Numbered from the stretch's first letter, positions 1 through 8,656 are shown. The stretch: 64,000 nt of DNA from Pseudomonadota bacterium (GCA_016195085.1 JACQAG010000042.1:1-64000); one strand, 5' to 3'. Notes: a model not told the origin generated them from the letters alone. Program-made: numbers and translations.

Positions 1-51
1 CAAACCCAGCGCCGCGCCTTCGATCTGCTCGCCCTCCAACCGACGCTGTAG
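1..51 (+). CDS. 3' end of an unidentified CDS (partial)
   Basis: Frame 1 is open from the window edge to a TAG at 49-51 and encodes 16 residues ending ALQPTL. The composition is that of ordinary coding sequence and the next gene lies far downstream, so this is probably the C-terminus of a gene that begins outside the window. Too little remains to assign a family. Confidence 0.4.
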   Translation, partial: QTQRRAFDLLALQPTL

Positions 52-127
52 TCAGGACCCGCAACCAAATGCGAGTCACATCAGCGCCTTGCTCGAAAAA
101 TGGGTAAAGTTCGGCCTAGAGGAGCAA

Positions 128-243
128 GACCCTCACCCCAGCCCTCTCCCGCGGTGCGGGAGAGGGAGCAGGATATCGGGTTCGTGGCCCCTCGCCCGCA
201 CCGCGGGAGAGGGTGCCGAGCGATAGCGAGGCGGGTGAGGGTC
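128..243. repeat. G+C-rich palindromic intergenic repeat, copy 1
   Basis: The element is bounded by the inverted ends GACCCTCACCC and GGGTGAGGGTC and contains internal hairpins built on CTCTCCCGC/GCGGGAGAG. It belongs to the same family as copies near 7.1, 8.6, 13.7, 16.6, 31.4, 43.5, 46.5 and 50.3 kb. It occupies the space between the partial first gene and the small minus-strand ORF. Confidence 0.8.
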
Positions 244-247
244 GCTA

Positions 248-430
248 TCAGACCCTAAAGCCAGACGGGAACGGATTCAGCTTTTCATCGGTGCCTTCCA
301 GGGCCTGCTTCGCGGTCTTGACCGGGCCCGGCCGGTCGACCGGATGCGGCAGCCTTCCGGCTAAGGACAGCCAGCCGCCGATCTCCTGCACACGGCGCTG
401 ATGCGTGAGCGTCCCGTCTTCGCCGTCCAT
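248..430 (-). CDS. small hypothetical protein (60 aa)
   Basis: This 60-residue frame starts at an ATG preceded by GAGGAG about 6 nt upstream, a good ribosome-binding site for a short ORF. It runs divergently from the solute-binding protein gene at 574. The product is polar, with a Pro/Gly-rich middle (LPHPVDRPGPVK) and no membrane segment or signal peptide. I do not recognise the family. An upstream in-frame extension to 592 exists but has no Shine-Dalgarno sequence and would overlap the next gene's start. It could still be a chance ORF. Confidence 0.4.
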   Translation of the reverse strand: MDGEDGTLTHQRRVQEIGGWLSLAGRLPHPVDRPGPVKTAKQALEGTDEKLNPFPSGFRV

Positions 431-573
431 CGCGCGCTCCTCGATCGCGGTTGCTGAATGCAACCCTAGGGGCAAGCTCTTAACAGGAAGTAAAACTCGG
501 GATTTATGGCAAAGGCCGGCATCGTCGGCCGGCGGGGCAGCTGATAGCATGGCGAAATAAGACAAAAGGGAGG

Positions 574-2148
574 ATGGCAATGCGACTGGCACCCCAGCTC
601 TTCGGCGCCGTGCTCATGCTTGCCGGCGGCCTCGTCCCGGCCCAGGCCCTGGACCAGAAGACCCTCAAGGTCGTGCCCTACGCCGATCTCCGCAACATCG
701 ATCCGATTTGGACGACGGCGACCATCACCACCACGCACGCCTTCATGATCTACGACACGCTCTTGGCGATGGATGACGGCTTTCATCCGCAGCCGCAGAT
801 GCTGGAATCCTATCAGGTGAGCCCCGACGGCTTGCGCTACAGCTTGACCTTGCGGCCCGGCTTGAAATGGCATGACGGTCCCTCGGTCACCGCGCGCGAT
901 GTCGTGGCCTCGCTCCGGCGCTGGGCGCAGCGCGACGATGAAGGCCGCATCGCCTTCAGCCTCACCGCCTCGCTCGAGGCCGAAGGCGATCGCAGCATCG
1001 TCTGGCAGCTGAAGGAGCCCTACGGGCAGCTCATCGACAATCTCGCCAAGATCGGCGCCGCCGTGCCCTTCATCATGCCCGAGCGGGTGGCGAAGACCGA
1101 CGGCTTCACCCAGATCACCGAGAACATCGGCTCCGGCCCCTACAAGTTCGCGAGCAAGGATTGGTCGCCCGGCCATCTCGTCGCCTATGAGCGCAACCTT
1201 GACTACGTGCCCAGGCGGGAGCCGGCCAGCATGCTGGCCGGCGGCAAGCTTGCCCGCGTCGATCGGGTCGAGTGGCGCTACATCCCCGATGCGGCGACCG
1301 CGGTGGCGGCCCTCAATGCCGGCGAAGTCGATCTCATGGAGGTGCCGCCCCTGGACCTGGTGCCGATCCTCGCCCGGAATCCGGAGGTCGTGGTCCAGGT
1401 CATCACCAAATTGGGCTCGATGATCGTGCTCCGGCCCAATCACCTGCAGCCGCCCTTCGACAAGCTCCAGGCACGCCAGGCGCTCGTCTACACCATCGAC
1501 CAGAACGCCTATATGGGTGCGATGGGCTCGAACGAGGATTTCTGGAAGAACTGCACCTCGTTCTTCTATTGCGGCAGCCCCTATGAATCGCACGCGGGCG
1601 ATCCGCCCTTGGGCAAGCCCGACTTGGCCAAGGCGAAGGCGCTCTTGGCGGAGGCCGGCTACAAGGGCGAGCCGGTGGTGGTGATGCATCCGACCGACCA
1701 TCCGACCGCAGGGGCCGCGCTGCTGACTGCCGAGAACCTGAAGAAGGCGGGGTTCACCGTGCGCATCGAGGCGATGGATTGGGCCACACTCACCTCCAAG
1801 CGCACCTCGAAGAACGATCCGGCCAATGGCGGCTGGTCGATCTTCCATACCCGCTGGGAAGGGCTCTTGAGCAACCCCATCCAGTTCACGCCGATGAGCG
1901 GCGCCTGCGACAAGGCGTGGTTCGGCTGGTTCTGCGATCAGGAGATGGAGCGCATGCGCCTGGCGTGGTCCAGGGAGCCGGATGCGGGAAAGCAGCGCCT
2001 GCTCATCGAGGCCATGCACAAGCGCCTGGCGGAGACCGTGCCCTACGTCAATGTCGGCCAAGCCTCGGCCCCGGCCGCTTGGCGCAAGAGCCTGGACGGC
2101 GTGCTCTCAACGCCGACTTTGGTGCTGTGGAACATCGCCAAGAAGTGA
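574..2148 (+). CDS. ABC transporter substrate-binding protein, family 5 (DppA/OppA type)
   Basis: The 524-residue product is a periplasmic binding protein for peptides or similar solutes, of the SBP_bac_5 family. The first ~25 residues form a signal peptide ending in VPAQA. The mature part shows family landmarks: an early NIDP segment, SYQVSPDGLRYSLTLRPG, and a C-terminal stretch on binding-site closure. Length is normal for the family. The start is supported by GGGAGGA just upstream. A second binding protein gene follows after 86 nt, but no permease or ATPase is adjacent, so the import partners must be elsewhere. The ligand cannot be read from the sequence. Confidence 0.9.
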   Translation: MAMRLAPQLFGAVLMLAGGLVPAQALDQKTLKVVPYADLRNIDPIWTTATITTTHAFMIYDTLLAMDDGFHPQPQMLESYQVSPDGLRYSLTLRPGLKWHDGPSVTARDVVASLRRWAQRDDEGRIAFSLTASLEAEGDRSIVWQLKEPYGQLIDNLAKIGAAVPFIMPERVAKTDGFTQITENIGSGPYKFASKDWSPGHLVAYERNLDYVPRREPASMLAGGKLARVDRVEWRYIPDAATAVAALNAGEVDLMEVPPLDLVPILARNPEVVVQVITKLGSMIVLRPNHLQPPFDKLQARQALVYTIDQNAYMGAMGSNEDFWKNCTSFFYCGSPYESHAGDPPLGKPDLAKAKALLAEAGYKGEPVVVMHPTDHPTAGAALLTAENLKKAGFTVRIEAMDWATLTSKRTSKNDPANGGWSIFHTRWEGLLSNPIQFTPMSGACDKAWFGWFCDQEMERMRLAWSREPDAGKQRLLIEAMHKRLAETVPYVNVGQASAPAAWRKSLDGVLSTPTLVLWNIAKK

Positions 2149-2234
2149 AGGGCGCCATCGGCGGGTCCAGACTAGCCTCTCTGGCCGCCCCCTCGCTCGT
2201 GTTGAGGAGGGGCAATCGCCGCAGGAGACAGCGC

Positions 2235-3743
2235 ATGCGCTCAATCGTTTTTGCACTAGCCGCCCTGCTGACGCTTGCCGCGGGATCCTTGGGTACCGCC
2301 GAGGCGAAGACGCTCCGCTTCGGCCTGGCCGAGGATCCCGACATCCTCGATCCCACCCTTGGGCGCACCTATGTCGGGCGCATGGTGTTCGCAGCGCTCT
2401 GCGACAAGCTCTTGGAGATCGATCCCGATCTCAACTTCGTGCCCCAGCTCGCCACCAGCTACGAATGGGCGCCGGAGAACCGCGCCGTCACCTTCCATCT
2501 CAGGAAGGGTGTGAGCTTCCATGACGGCACCCCCTTCAACGCCGAGGCGGTCAAGTTCAACATCGAGCGCAACCTGACCTTCCCCGGCTCCAACCGCAAA
2601 GGCGAGATCGCCGCGGTCGAGGGGGCGACCGTCATCGATGCGCTGACGGTGCGTCTCGATTTGAAGACCCCGTTCGTGCCGCTCCTGGGCGCGCTCAGCG
2701 ACCGCGGCATGATGGTCTCACCGACGGCGGCCAAGGCGGCCGGACCCGAATTCGGCAATCGCCCGGTCTGCGCCGGCCCGTTCAAATTCGTCGAGCGGGT
2801 GCAGCAGGACCGCATCGTCGTCGACAAGTTCGACGGCTACTGGGACAAGGACCGGGTGCATCTGGATCGCATCGTCTTCCGGCCGATCGCCGATGCCGCG
2901 GTCAGGCTCGCCAATCTCAGGTCGGGCGACCTCGATTTCGTCGAGCGCATCCAGCCGACCGACATCCAGCAGGTCAAAAGCGATCCCAAGCTGCGCCTGG
3001 CCGAGATCACCTCCATCGGCTACCAGGGGATCACCATCAATTTGAACAATGGCGAGCGGGCGAAGAGCGCCATCGGCAGCGACCCCAAGGTGCGCGAGGC
3101 CTTCGAGCTCTCCCTCGACCGCAATGCCATTAACCAGGTGGTGTTCAACGGCGAATTCACGCCGGGCAATCAATGGGTCCCGCCGGGCAACAAGTATCAC
3201 GCCGATTGGCCGATGCCGGCGCGCAATGTCGAGCGCGCCAAGGCGCTCTTGAAGGAAGCCGGCAAGCCCAACCCCGTGGTCAATCTGATGGTCCCCAACG
3301 GCACCGAGGCGCAGCAGGTGGGCCAGGTCATCCAGCAATTGGCGCGGGAGGCGGGCTTCGACGTCAGGCTCGAGGTGATGGAGTTCGCCAGCGCGCTTGC
3401 CCGCTCGTCCAAAGGCGACTTCGAAGCCTTCCTCATCGGCTGGAGCGGCGCGTCGGACGTCGACCGCAACATCTACGCCATGGTCCACTGCACCGGCTCG
3501 CTCAACGACTCGAAATACTGCAACCCCGAGGTCGACCGGCTCCTCGATCAGGAACGCATGACCGCCGATCTCAAGGGCCGGGTGGCGGCCCTGGGCAAGA
3601 TCGCCCAGCTCACCACCGGCCGCGACCGGCCGCTCATCTACCTCTATCACCAGAAATGGTTCTACGGGATGAGCCAGCGCCTCTCCGGCTATGTCCCCTA
3701 TCCCGACGGCGTGGCACGCGTCAGCTTCACCGATCTCAATTGA
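2235..3743 (+). CDS. ABC transporter substrate-binding protein, family 5
   Basis: This 502-residue periplasmic solute-binding protein is a second SBP_bac_5 member in tandem with the gene at 574. The start at 2235 is chosen because CAGGAGA lies 6 nt upstream and the N-terminus is then a clear signal peptide (hydrophobic run FALAALLTLAAG, cleavage near TAEA). The open frame extends far upstream, but that part overlaps the previous gene. Landmarks include ILDPTLGRTYVGRM and YEWAPENRAVTFHLRKGV. It is quite different from its neighbour, so the pair probably recognises different ligands. No permease is adjacent. Confidence 0.9.
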   Translation: MRSIVFALAALLTLAAGSLGTAEAKTLRFGLAEDPDILDPTLGRTYVGRMVFAALCDKLLEIDPDLNFVPQLATSYEWAPENRAVTFHLRKGVSFHDGTPFNAEAVKFNIERNLTFPGSNRKGEIAAVEGATVIDALTVRLDLKTPFVPLLGALSDRGMMVSPTAAKAAGPEFGNRPVCAGPFKFVERVQQDRIVVDKFDGYWDKDRVHLDRIVFRPIADAAVRLANLRSGDLDFVERIQPTDIQQVKSDPKLRLAEITSIGYQGITINLNNGERAKSAIGSDPKVREAFELSLDRNAINQVVFNGEFTPGNQWVPPGNKYHADWPMPARNVERAKALLKEAGKPNPVVNLMVPNGTEAQQVGQVIQQLAREAGFDVRLEVMEFASALARSSKGDFEAFLIGWSGASDVDRNIYAMVHCTGSLNDSKYCNPEVDRLLDQERMTADLKGRVAALGKIAQLTTGRDRPLIYLYHQKWFYGMSQRLSGYVPYPDGVARVSFTDLN

Positions 3744-3763
3744 GTTAGGCGCGATTGAGATCG
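3731..3763 (+). terminator. possible hairpin at end of the binding-protein pair
   Basis: CGATCTCAAT at 3731-3740 and ATTGAGATCG at 3754-3763 are exact inverted repeats around a 13-nt loop that spans the stop codon of the second binding protein. There is no U-rich tract, so this is a candidate stem only. Confidence 0.3.
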
Positions 3764-3779
3764 AGTTGAGGCAGCGGCA

Positions 3780-4022
3780 ATGGCATCAGAAAGGCGACGG
3801 GCGCGAGGGCGAACGCGGCAAGCATCCCGTGACAAGGCCCGCGCGCATCGCGAATCGCTGCGGGCGCAGGGGCTGCGCCCAGTCCAATTTTGGGTTCTGG
3901 ACACGAGGTCTCCGAAATTCGCGGCCGAGGCTCGGCGCCAGTGCCGACTGATCGCGAAGAGCCCGCACTCAGCCGCAGATCAAGCATTCGTCGATGCGAT
4001 CTCACAAATCAGATTTGAATGA
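3780..4022 (+). CDS. orphan MazE-like antitoxin (DUF3018 family)
   Basis: The 80-residue product carries the hallmark block of the DUF3018/antitoxin-MazE family: LRAQGLRPVQFWVLDTRSP followed by FAAEARRQCRLIAKSPHSA and DQAFVDAIS. Family members normally act as the antitoxin of a MazF-type ribonuclease whose gene overlaps the antitoxin stop codon. Here the last residues (QIRFE) differ from the usual acidic end. The next gene begins 6 nt later on the opposite strand, leaving no room for mazF. The antitoxin is therefore probably a remnant, or acts on a toxin encoded elsewhere. Confidence is high for the family and lower for function. Confidence 0.75.
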   Translation: MASERRRARGRTRQASRDKARAHRESLRAQGLRPVQFWVLDTRSPKFAAEARRQCRLIAKSPHSAADQAFVDAISQIRFE

Positions 4023-4028
4023 TCCGCA

Positions 4029-4415
4029 TCACCCGAACAGAAGCAGATAGAGAAAGCGACCGGGCACCAGCACCGCGGCGGTGCCGGCGCCGATGAGGCC
4101 GATATAAGGCCCGATCATCCAGAAGCGATGCGCCCGCTGCCTGCCCCTGCGGATGGCGTGGATTCCCATGGCGAGCGAGAAGAGGGTGAATGCGGAAAGC
4201 CCATGAGTCGGACTGAAGCCGTGGAAATTTGGGATCTTATTGGGCGAGCTCAGCCAAAACGAGCTGACGGCGACGACCACCATCAGCGCCGCCCAAGCGC
4301 GGCCACGCAACCGGTGCGGCGCGGTGCCTTTGACGCTCGCGAGCTGCCAGGCGCCGAGACCCAAAGCCGTGAGCGTGGCCGCGAGGTGGATGGTGAGAAC
4401 GAAGGGGTTCACCAC
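4029..4415 (-). CDS. DUF2306-like four-helix membrane protein
   Basis: This 128-residue inner-membrane protein has about four transmembrane helices: FVLTIHLAATLTALGLGAWQ, WAALMVVVAVSSFWL, LSAFTLFSLAMGIHAI, and a last one near IGLIGAGTAAVLV. Histidines in the first helix (IHLAA), in HGFSPTHGLSAF and in RAHRFWM fit the DUF2306 pattern, whose molecular role is unknown. It converges with the MazE-like gene. Its start lies inside the left arm of a CACGGAG repeat, which suggests that the repeat inserted at the promoter side of the gene. Confidence 0.7.
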   Translation of the reverse strand: MVNPFVLTIHLAATLTALGLGAWQLASVKGTAPHRLRGRAWAALMVVVAVSSFWLSSPNKIPNFHGFSPTHGLSAFTLFSLAMGIHAIRRGRQRAHRFWMIGPYIGLIGAGTAAVLVPGRFLYLLLFG

Positions 4416-4511
4416 GGAGACACGGAGATCACGGAGACGAAATGAACCGTTCCGCGCGTAGCGCGGTAAAGCGTCTTCTCATCTCCGTGCACTCCGTGCC
4501 TCCGTGGTGAA
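4408..4511. repeat. CACGGAG-type inverted repeat, copy A
   Basis: TTCACCACGGAG at the left end and CTCCGTGGTGAA at the right end are exact inverted repeats. Both flanks carry reiterated CACGGAG or CTCCGTG units, and the centre is unrelated. A second copy lies at 19891-19993. It sits between the DUF2306 gene start and the MlrC-like gene end, so it could supply a stem-loop for either transcript. Confidence 0.8.
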
Positions 4512-4529
4512 TCCTTTCGATCATCATCC

Positions 4530-6032
4530 TCACCCCCAAGGTTTGGCGTCGAGGGGCCAGATCGGCCGGCGCACATTCTTGTAGGGCAGCCGCCGGTAGT
4601 GGACGTCGATGCAGCCGGGAGCGGCCGCATAGACGATGCCGCGGGCAATCGGCGCGAAGCCGGCGCGGAAATGGTTCATCGATTTGACCGACACCACCTG
4701 CTTTGCCATGACGTCGATGCCGAAGCGGCTAAAGACCGCCGGCGTGAAGACCTGGCAGCGGGTGGTGTTGGCAACCAGGTCGATCTCGGTGCCCTCGATG
4801 CGGAAGGCGGCGGCGCGGCCGAGCGCGATGCTGGCGCCGCTCAGAGTGTCGCGGAGATCGTTCGTGACCCCGATCACCCTGACCTGGAGATCGATGGGAT
4901 CGCCTGAAACCGGTCCGATCTTGCCGCCGAGCCGGATCGCGAGCCGACCGCCGGCCCCGAGCTGCTCGGCCGCCTCGACCACGCTCGCATCCCAGAAGCA
5001 GCCGACGGCGGCCGAGGCGATGCCGCGGGCGAGGAGCCCGCGCAGCACCGGAGTCGAGTCCGAGGGGGCACCACCGCCGGCATTGTCGGCGACATCGGCC
5101 ACCACCACCGGACCGTTGTGGCTGCCCTTGCCCAAGGTGGTGTCCTTCTCCGTGCCCGCCAGCAAGGCGGCCATGCGGTCCAAGGCGGGCCCCAGCTCCA
5201 GCCAGGGCGGCTCGATCGCTTCGCGCATGGCGTAGAGCTCGCGGCCTAATTGTTCGGCAAGACGCGCGGCCTCCTCCTCGCGCCCGTCGGTCACCACCAG
5301 CACCTTGCTGCCGACCTCGCGCACATCGGCCCAGGGAAAGCCGTGGCCGACCGAGACCGACAGCACGCCGTTCCGGCCTTCCAGCGCCGAGAAGCGCTGG
5401 ACGAAGCTCTGCATCGGCTCGACCGTGGTTGGATAGAGGCCGATCGTGCGGCAGTCGAACAGCGCTTGGCTGGGCCTGGTGCGGCCCTCCAGCGCATCCA
5501 GGATGATGCGAAAGAGATCGTCGGCGCGCTCGCCGATATCGGTGTGCGGGTATTCCTTGTAGATCACCATCGCGGTCGAGGCGGCCACCATCTCATCCGT
5601 CAGGTGGCAATGCAGATCGAGCTCGACGCCGATCGGCACCGTGCGCCCGACGATGGCGCGAATATGCGTCAGGAGATCGCCTTCGCAATCCTCATAGCCT
5701 TCGGCGACCATGGCGCCATGCAGGTTCAGGAGCACCACGTCGACCGGCATGGCGCGGCGCAAATCCTCCAGCACCTCGTCGCGGAAATCCTCGTAGACAA
5801 TCCGTTGCGTGGCCGCCGCCGGCTGGGCGAAGGTGGCGAGGCTCTCGACCACCTGCCATCCCAATTTGCGCGCATGGTCGCGAAAGCGCACCAGCGGCAG
5901 CGCGAACAGCTCGTAGGGCTCGAGATGCCTGCCGCCGCGCACGAGATAACACTCCTCGTAGAGCTTGAGGCCGGCCGGCAGCGGCGAGAAGGTGTTGGTC
6001 TCGGTTGCGATCATGGCGGTAAAGAGGCGCAT
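4530..6032 (-). CDS. M81 family metallopeptidase (MlrC-like)
   Basis: The ~500-residue product matches the M81 (MlrC) family, zinc enzymes best known for cleaving linearised microcystin peptides. The N-terminus MRLFTAMIATETNTFSP is typical. Candidate metal/active-site segments are LNLHGAMVAEGYEDCEGD, ELDLHCHLTDEM and KEYPHTD, and a family motif VADVADNAGGGAPSDST appears near residue 300. The start at 6032 gives the usual family length. A longer in-frame ORF reaches 6362 but would overlap the divergent cyclase gene and has no family similarity. M81 genes often lie near peptide ABC transporters, as here with the two binding proteins upstream. The true substrate is unknown. Confidence 0.88.
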   Translation of the reverse strand: MRLFTAMIATETNTFSPLPAGLKLYEECYLVRGGRHLEPYELFALPLVRFRDHARKLGWQVVESLATFAQPAAATQRIVYEDFRDEVLEDLRRAMPVDVVLLNLHGAMVAEGYEDCEGDLLTHIRAIVGRTVPIGVELDLHCHLTDEMVAASTAMVIYKEYPHTDIGERADDLFRIILDALEGRTRPSQALFDCRTIGLYPTTVEPMQSFVQRFSALEGRNGVLSVSVGHGFPWADVREVGSKVLVVTDGREEEAARLAEQLGRELYAMREAIEPPWLELGPALDRMAALLAGTEKDTTLGKGSHNGPVVVADVADNAGGGAPSDSTPVLRGLLARGIASAAVGCFWDASVVEAAEQLGAGGRLAIRLGGKIGPVSGDPIDLQVRVIGVTNDLRDTLSGASIALGRAAAFRIEGTEIDLVANTTRCQVFTPAVFSRFGIDVMAKQVVSVKSMNHFRAGFAPIARGIVYAAAPGCIDVHYRRLPYKNVRRPIWPLDAKPWG

Positions 6033-6120
6033 GCAAACCTCGCAAGAGTAGCGGCTCGAGCATAGCGCGGATCCGGACCCGCCAGTATGGTTGGGCGCCG
6101 GATGCGGCGGGAGACGGATT

Positions 6121-7128
6121 TTGCGTGCGATCACCAGGCAGCGCTGGGGCATCGTCCTCAGGTCGATCGGCCTCGGCGCGCTCGTGGGCATCGCCATGAC
6201 GCGGAGCGCCGGCGGCGCGGGCGTTGGCGATGACGGGGTCGGCGCGGCGATCGGTGGCCTGATCGGCTTCGGGATCTCGAGCCTCGAAGCATTCATCCTC
6301 ACCGCTCCGGCCGGCGAGGCTCTCCGCCGTCTCTCCCTCGGCGTGGCCCTCTTGGCGCGCATCGCGCTCTACACCGCCATCATCCTGCCGGTGCTGATCC
6401 TCGTGCCATTGGCCGCACCCGGTGCTACCGGCATGCGGCTGCCAATCTTGAACAGCATGGTATTCGCGCTCGCCGTCTCGGTTCTGTTCAACTTCGCCTT
6501 CACCATCCGCAGCCTCATCGGCGGCTGGACCCTGGTGGCACTCCTGACCGGGCGCTACCGCCATCCGCGCACCGAGGAGCGGGTCGTGCTGATGCTGGAC
6601 ATCGTCGGCTCGACCGCGATCGCCGAGCGCATCGGGCCCGAGCGTTTCCTCCTCATGCTCGACCGCTTCGTCGCGGCCGCCACCGAGCCGATCCTGGCGG
6701 CCAAGGGCGAGATCTATCGCTATGTCGGCGACGAGATCATCGTCACCTGGCCATTCGAGCGCGGCATCGCCGAGGGCCGCTCGATCGCCACCATCTTCGC
6801 CGTCGAAGCGGCGGTCCTCGCCCGCCGTGGCACCTGGGAGCGCGACTTCGGCACGCTGCCGCGGTTCAGAGCCGCCCTCCATGCCGGCCCGCTGGTCGTC
6901 GGCGAGCTGGGTGCCGTCAAGCGCGAGATCACCATGCTGGGCGACACCATGAACACGACCGCCCGCATCGAGGATGCATGCCGCGCCCTCGACCGCCCCT
7001 ATCTCGCCTCGGCCGCCGTGGTCGAGCGGGCGCCCATGCCTGCCGGACTCTCGGTCGAGCCCCTTGGACCGGTACCGCTTCGCGGCAAGTCCGACGCGAT
7101 CACGCTCTACGCCCTGTTGCGGACGTAG
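6121..7128 (+). CDS. membrane-bound class III adenylate/guanylate cyclase
   Basis: This ~335-residue protein has several hydrophobic helices in its first 150 residues, including IALYTAIILPVLILVPLAA and NSMVFALAVSVLFNFAF. A C-terminal class III cyclase domain follows. Visible motifs are VLMLDIVGSTAIAER (first metal aspartate), YVGDEIIVTW (second metal aspartate) and MLGDTMNTTARIEDACR. It would make cAMP or cGMP at the inner membrane. A TTG start at 6121 is preferred because GGGAG lies ~8 nt upstream; an upstream TTG at 6091 adds ten residues without an obvious site. The gene is divergent from the MlrC-like gene, with an intergenic space of about 90 nt. Confidence 0.85.
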   Translation: MRAITRQRWGIVLRSIGLGALVGIAMTRSAGGAGVGDDGVGAAIGGLIGFGISSLEAFILTAPAGEALRRLSLGVALLARIALYTAIILPVLILVPLAAPGATGMRLPILNSMVFALAVSVLFNFAFTIRSLIGGWTLVALLTGRYRHPRTEERVVLMLDIVGSTAIAERIGPERFLLMLDRFVAAATEPILAAKGEIYRYVGDEIIVTWPFERGIAEGRSIATIFAVEAAVLARRGTWERDFGTLPRFRAALHAGPLVVGELGAVKREITMLGDTMNTTARIEDACRALDRPYLASAAVVERAPMPAGLSVEPLGPVPLRGKSDAITLYALLRT

Positions 7129-7146
7129 AAGGCATTCGGTACCGAC

Positions 7147-7242
7147 GCCCCCACCCCGACCCTCCCCCACATTCGTGGGGGAGGGAGTGACGATGTCGTG
7201 CTCCCTCCCTCGCCGCAGGCGGGGGAGGGCTGGGGTGGGGGC
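7147..7242. repeat. G+C-rich palindromic intergenic repeat, copy 2
   Basis: Ends GCCCCCACCCC and GGGGTGGGGGC are inverted repeats. Internal stems CCTCCCCCAC/GTGGGGGAGG and a second CTCCCTC/GGGGGAG hairpin are present. It lies between the convergent cyclase and MFS genes, where it may act as a bidirectional terminator. Confidence 0.8.
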
Positions 7243-7263
7243 AATCGACGGTCTGAGCGCGGT

Positions 7264-8529
7264 CTAAATTCCCGCACGCCTGGGCGGCGTGACCGTGGTC
7301 AGCATCAGGAAGCCGACGGCGAAGAAGACGAGGATGGTCGCCATGCCCCAGCGTTGGCTGTCGGTCCAATAGGTGACCCAGCCCAGCACCGCGGGGCCGG
7401 TGAAGGCCGTCGCCTTGCCGGAGAGCGCAAAGAGCCCGAACATCTCCGCGCGCTTCTCCTGGGGTGCCAGTGCCGCCATCAAGCTGCGGCTCGCCGCCTG
7501 GGCCGGGCCGACGAAGGTGCCGAGCAAGAGGCTCCAGGCCCAGAACCAGGCGACGCTGTGGACCAGCAGTACCCCAGCACCGCTCGCCATCAGGCCGGCG
7601 AGCGCGATCATGACCGTGGGCTTGGCGCCGATCCGATCGTCGATGAAGGCGAAGAGGGCGGCACCGAGTGCGGCAGTGACGTTGAGCGCGATGCCGAAGC
7701 GGATGACCTCGGCCAAGCTGAAGCCGAACGTGCCCGAGGCGTAGATGCCGCCGAAGGCGAAGAGCGTGGTGAGCCCGTCGATATAGAGCATGTTGGCGAT
7801 GAGGAAGCGGAGCGTGTTGGGCTGGGCGCGGGCCTGGCGAAGGGTGCCGGCAAGCTCGGCTAAGCCCAGCCGCAAGGCTGCCGCCGCGGCAAGCCCGGTC
7901 CGTGGCACGTCCGGCGTCAGCAGGAAGAGCGGGACGGCGAAGAGGAGAAACCACAGCGCCACCAACGGTCCGACGATGCGAACCTGTTCGGCTGTCGCCT
8001 TGTCGAGGCCGAGGGCCGGCACGTCGGGCTGGATGAACAGGGTCAAGGCGAGGCCGAGGCAGACTATGCCGCCGACATAGCCGGTCCCCCACCCCAATCC
8101 GGAAAGCCGGCCCAGGCGCTCAGGCCTGACCAAGGTCGGCAGCAGCGCGTTGTAGAAGACATGGGCGAACTCGGTCGAGACGGTGCCCAGCACGACGAGC
8201 CCGAGCGCGAGGGGCACATAGGCCGGATCGGGCCTGACGAACCACAGCGCAAGGCTGGCAAGGGCGGCCAGCGGGATGAAGAGGCCGATCCAGGGCTTGC
8301 GGCGCCCGCCTTGATCGGCGATGGCACCCAGAGCCGGCGCCGATAGCGCCACCACGAGCCCGGCGGCGCTGGAGGCCTGGCCCCAGAGTGCCGTTCCCAA
8401 GGTCGCCTCGGCCGCCACCGCCTGGGTGAAATAGGCGCCGAAGACGAAGGTCACGATCACGGCGAAATAGCCCGCGGTGGCGCAGTCGAACAGGCACCAG
8501 GCGATGAGGGCGGAGAGGCGGGCCGTCAC
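7264..8529 (-). CDS. MFS transporter, UMF1/Atg22-like
   Basis: The ~421-residue product is a 12-helix major facilitator protein of the Atg22-like (UMF1) group, recognised by the N-terminal LIAWCLFDCATAGYFAVIV and by GAIADQGGRRKPWIG in the first cytoplasmic loop. Later landmarks are FLIANMLYIDGLTTLFAFGG and LLGTFVGPAQAASRSLMA. Relatives export amino acids from vacuoles in fungi, but bacterial substrates are undefined. A GTG start at 8529 gives a normal N-terminus. The open frame runs upstream through a G+C-rich repeat and is not counted. The gene stands alone between two repeat copies. Confidence 0.85.
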   Translation of the reverse strand: MTARLSALIAWCLFDCATAGYFAVIVTFVFGAYFTQAVAAEATLGTALWGQASSAAGLVVALSAPALGAIADQGGRRKPWIGLFIPLAALASLALWFVRPDPAYVPLALGLVVLGTVSTEFAHVFYNALLPTLVRPERLGRLSGLGWGTGYVGGIVCLGLALTLFIQPDVPALGLDKATAEQVRIVGPLVALWFLLFAVPLFLLTPDVPRTGLAAAAALRLGLAELAGTLRQARAQPNTLRFLIANMLYIDGLTTLFAFGGIYASGTFGFSLAEVIRFGIALNVTAALGAALFAFIDDRIGAKPTVMIALAGLMASGAGVLLVHSVAWFWAWSLLLGTFVGPAQAASRSLMAALAPQEKRAEMFGLFALSGKATAFTGPAVLGWVTYWTDSQRWGMATILVFFAVGFLMLTTVTPPRRAGI

Positions 8530-8554
8530 GGGCGAATGCAATTGATGCGCGCAA

Positions 8555-8656
8555 TGCCCCCACCCCAGCCCTCCCCCAACAAGTTGGGGGAGGGAGCAGC
8601 AAGCGCGCGTTCTGCTCCCTCCCCCGCGAATGCGGGGGAGGGTTGGGGTGGGGGCA
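8555..8656. repeat. G+C-rich palindromic intergenic repeat, copy 3
   Basis: TGCCCCCACCCCAGCCCTCC at the left is mirrored by GGGTTGGGGTGGGGGCA at the right, with internal hairpins CCCCCAACAAGTTGGGGG and CCCCCGCGAATGCGGGGG. It separates the MFS transporter start from the glutamate dehydrogenase end. Confidence 0.85.

Noticed and set aside
466-2061. A long minus-strand frame opposite the first solute-binding protein
   Set aside because: It has the same shadow composition (His, Gly, Arg, Asp-rich), no ribosome site and no recognisable family.
1779-2234. Upstream extension of the second solute-binding protein
   Set aside because: It overlaps the previous gene; a ribosome site and signal peptide place the start at 2235.
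6033-6362. N-terminal extension of the MlrC-like protein to a start at 6362
   Set aside because: It would overlap the divergent cyclase gene, is Arg/Pro/Ser-rich, and the family N-terminus begins at 6032.
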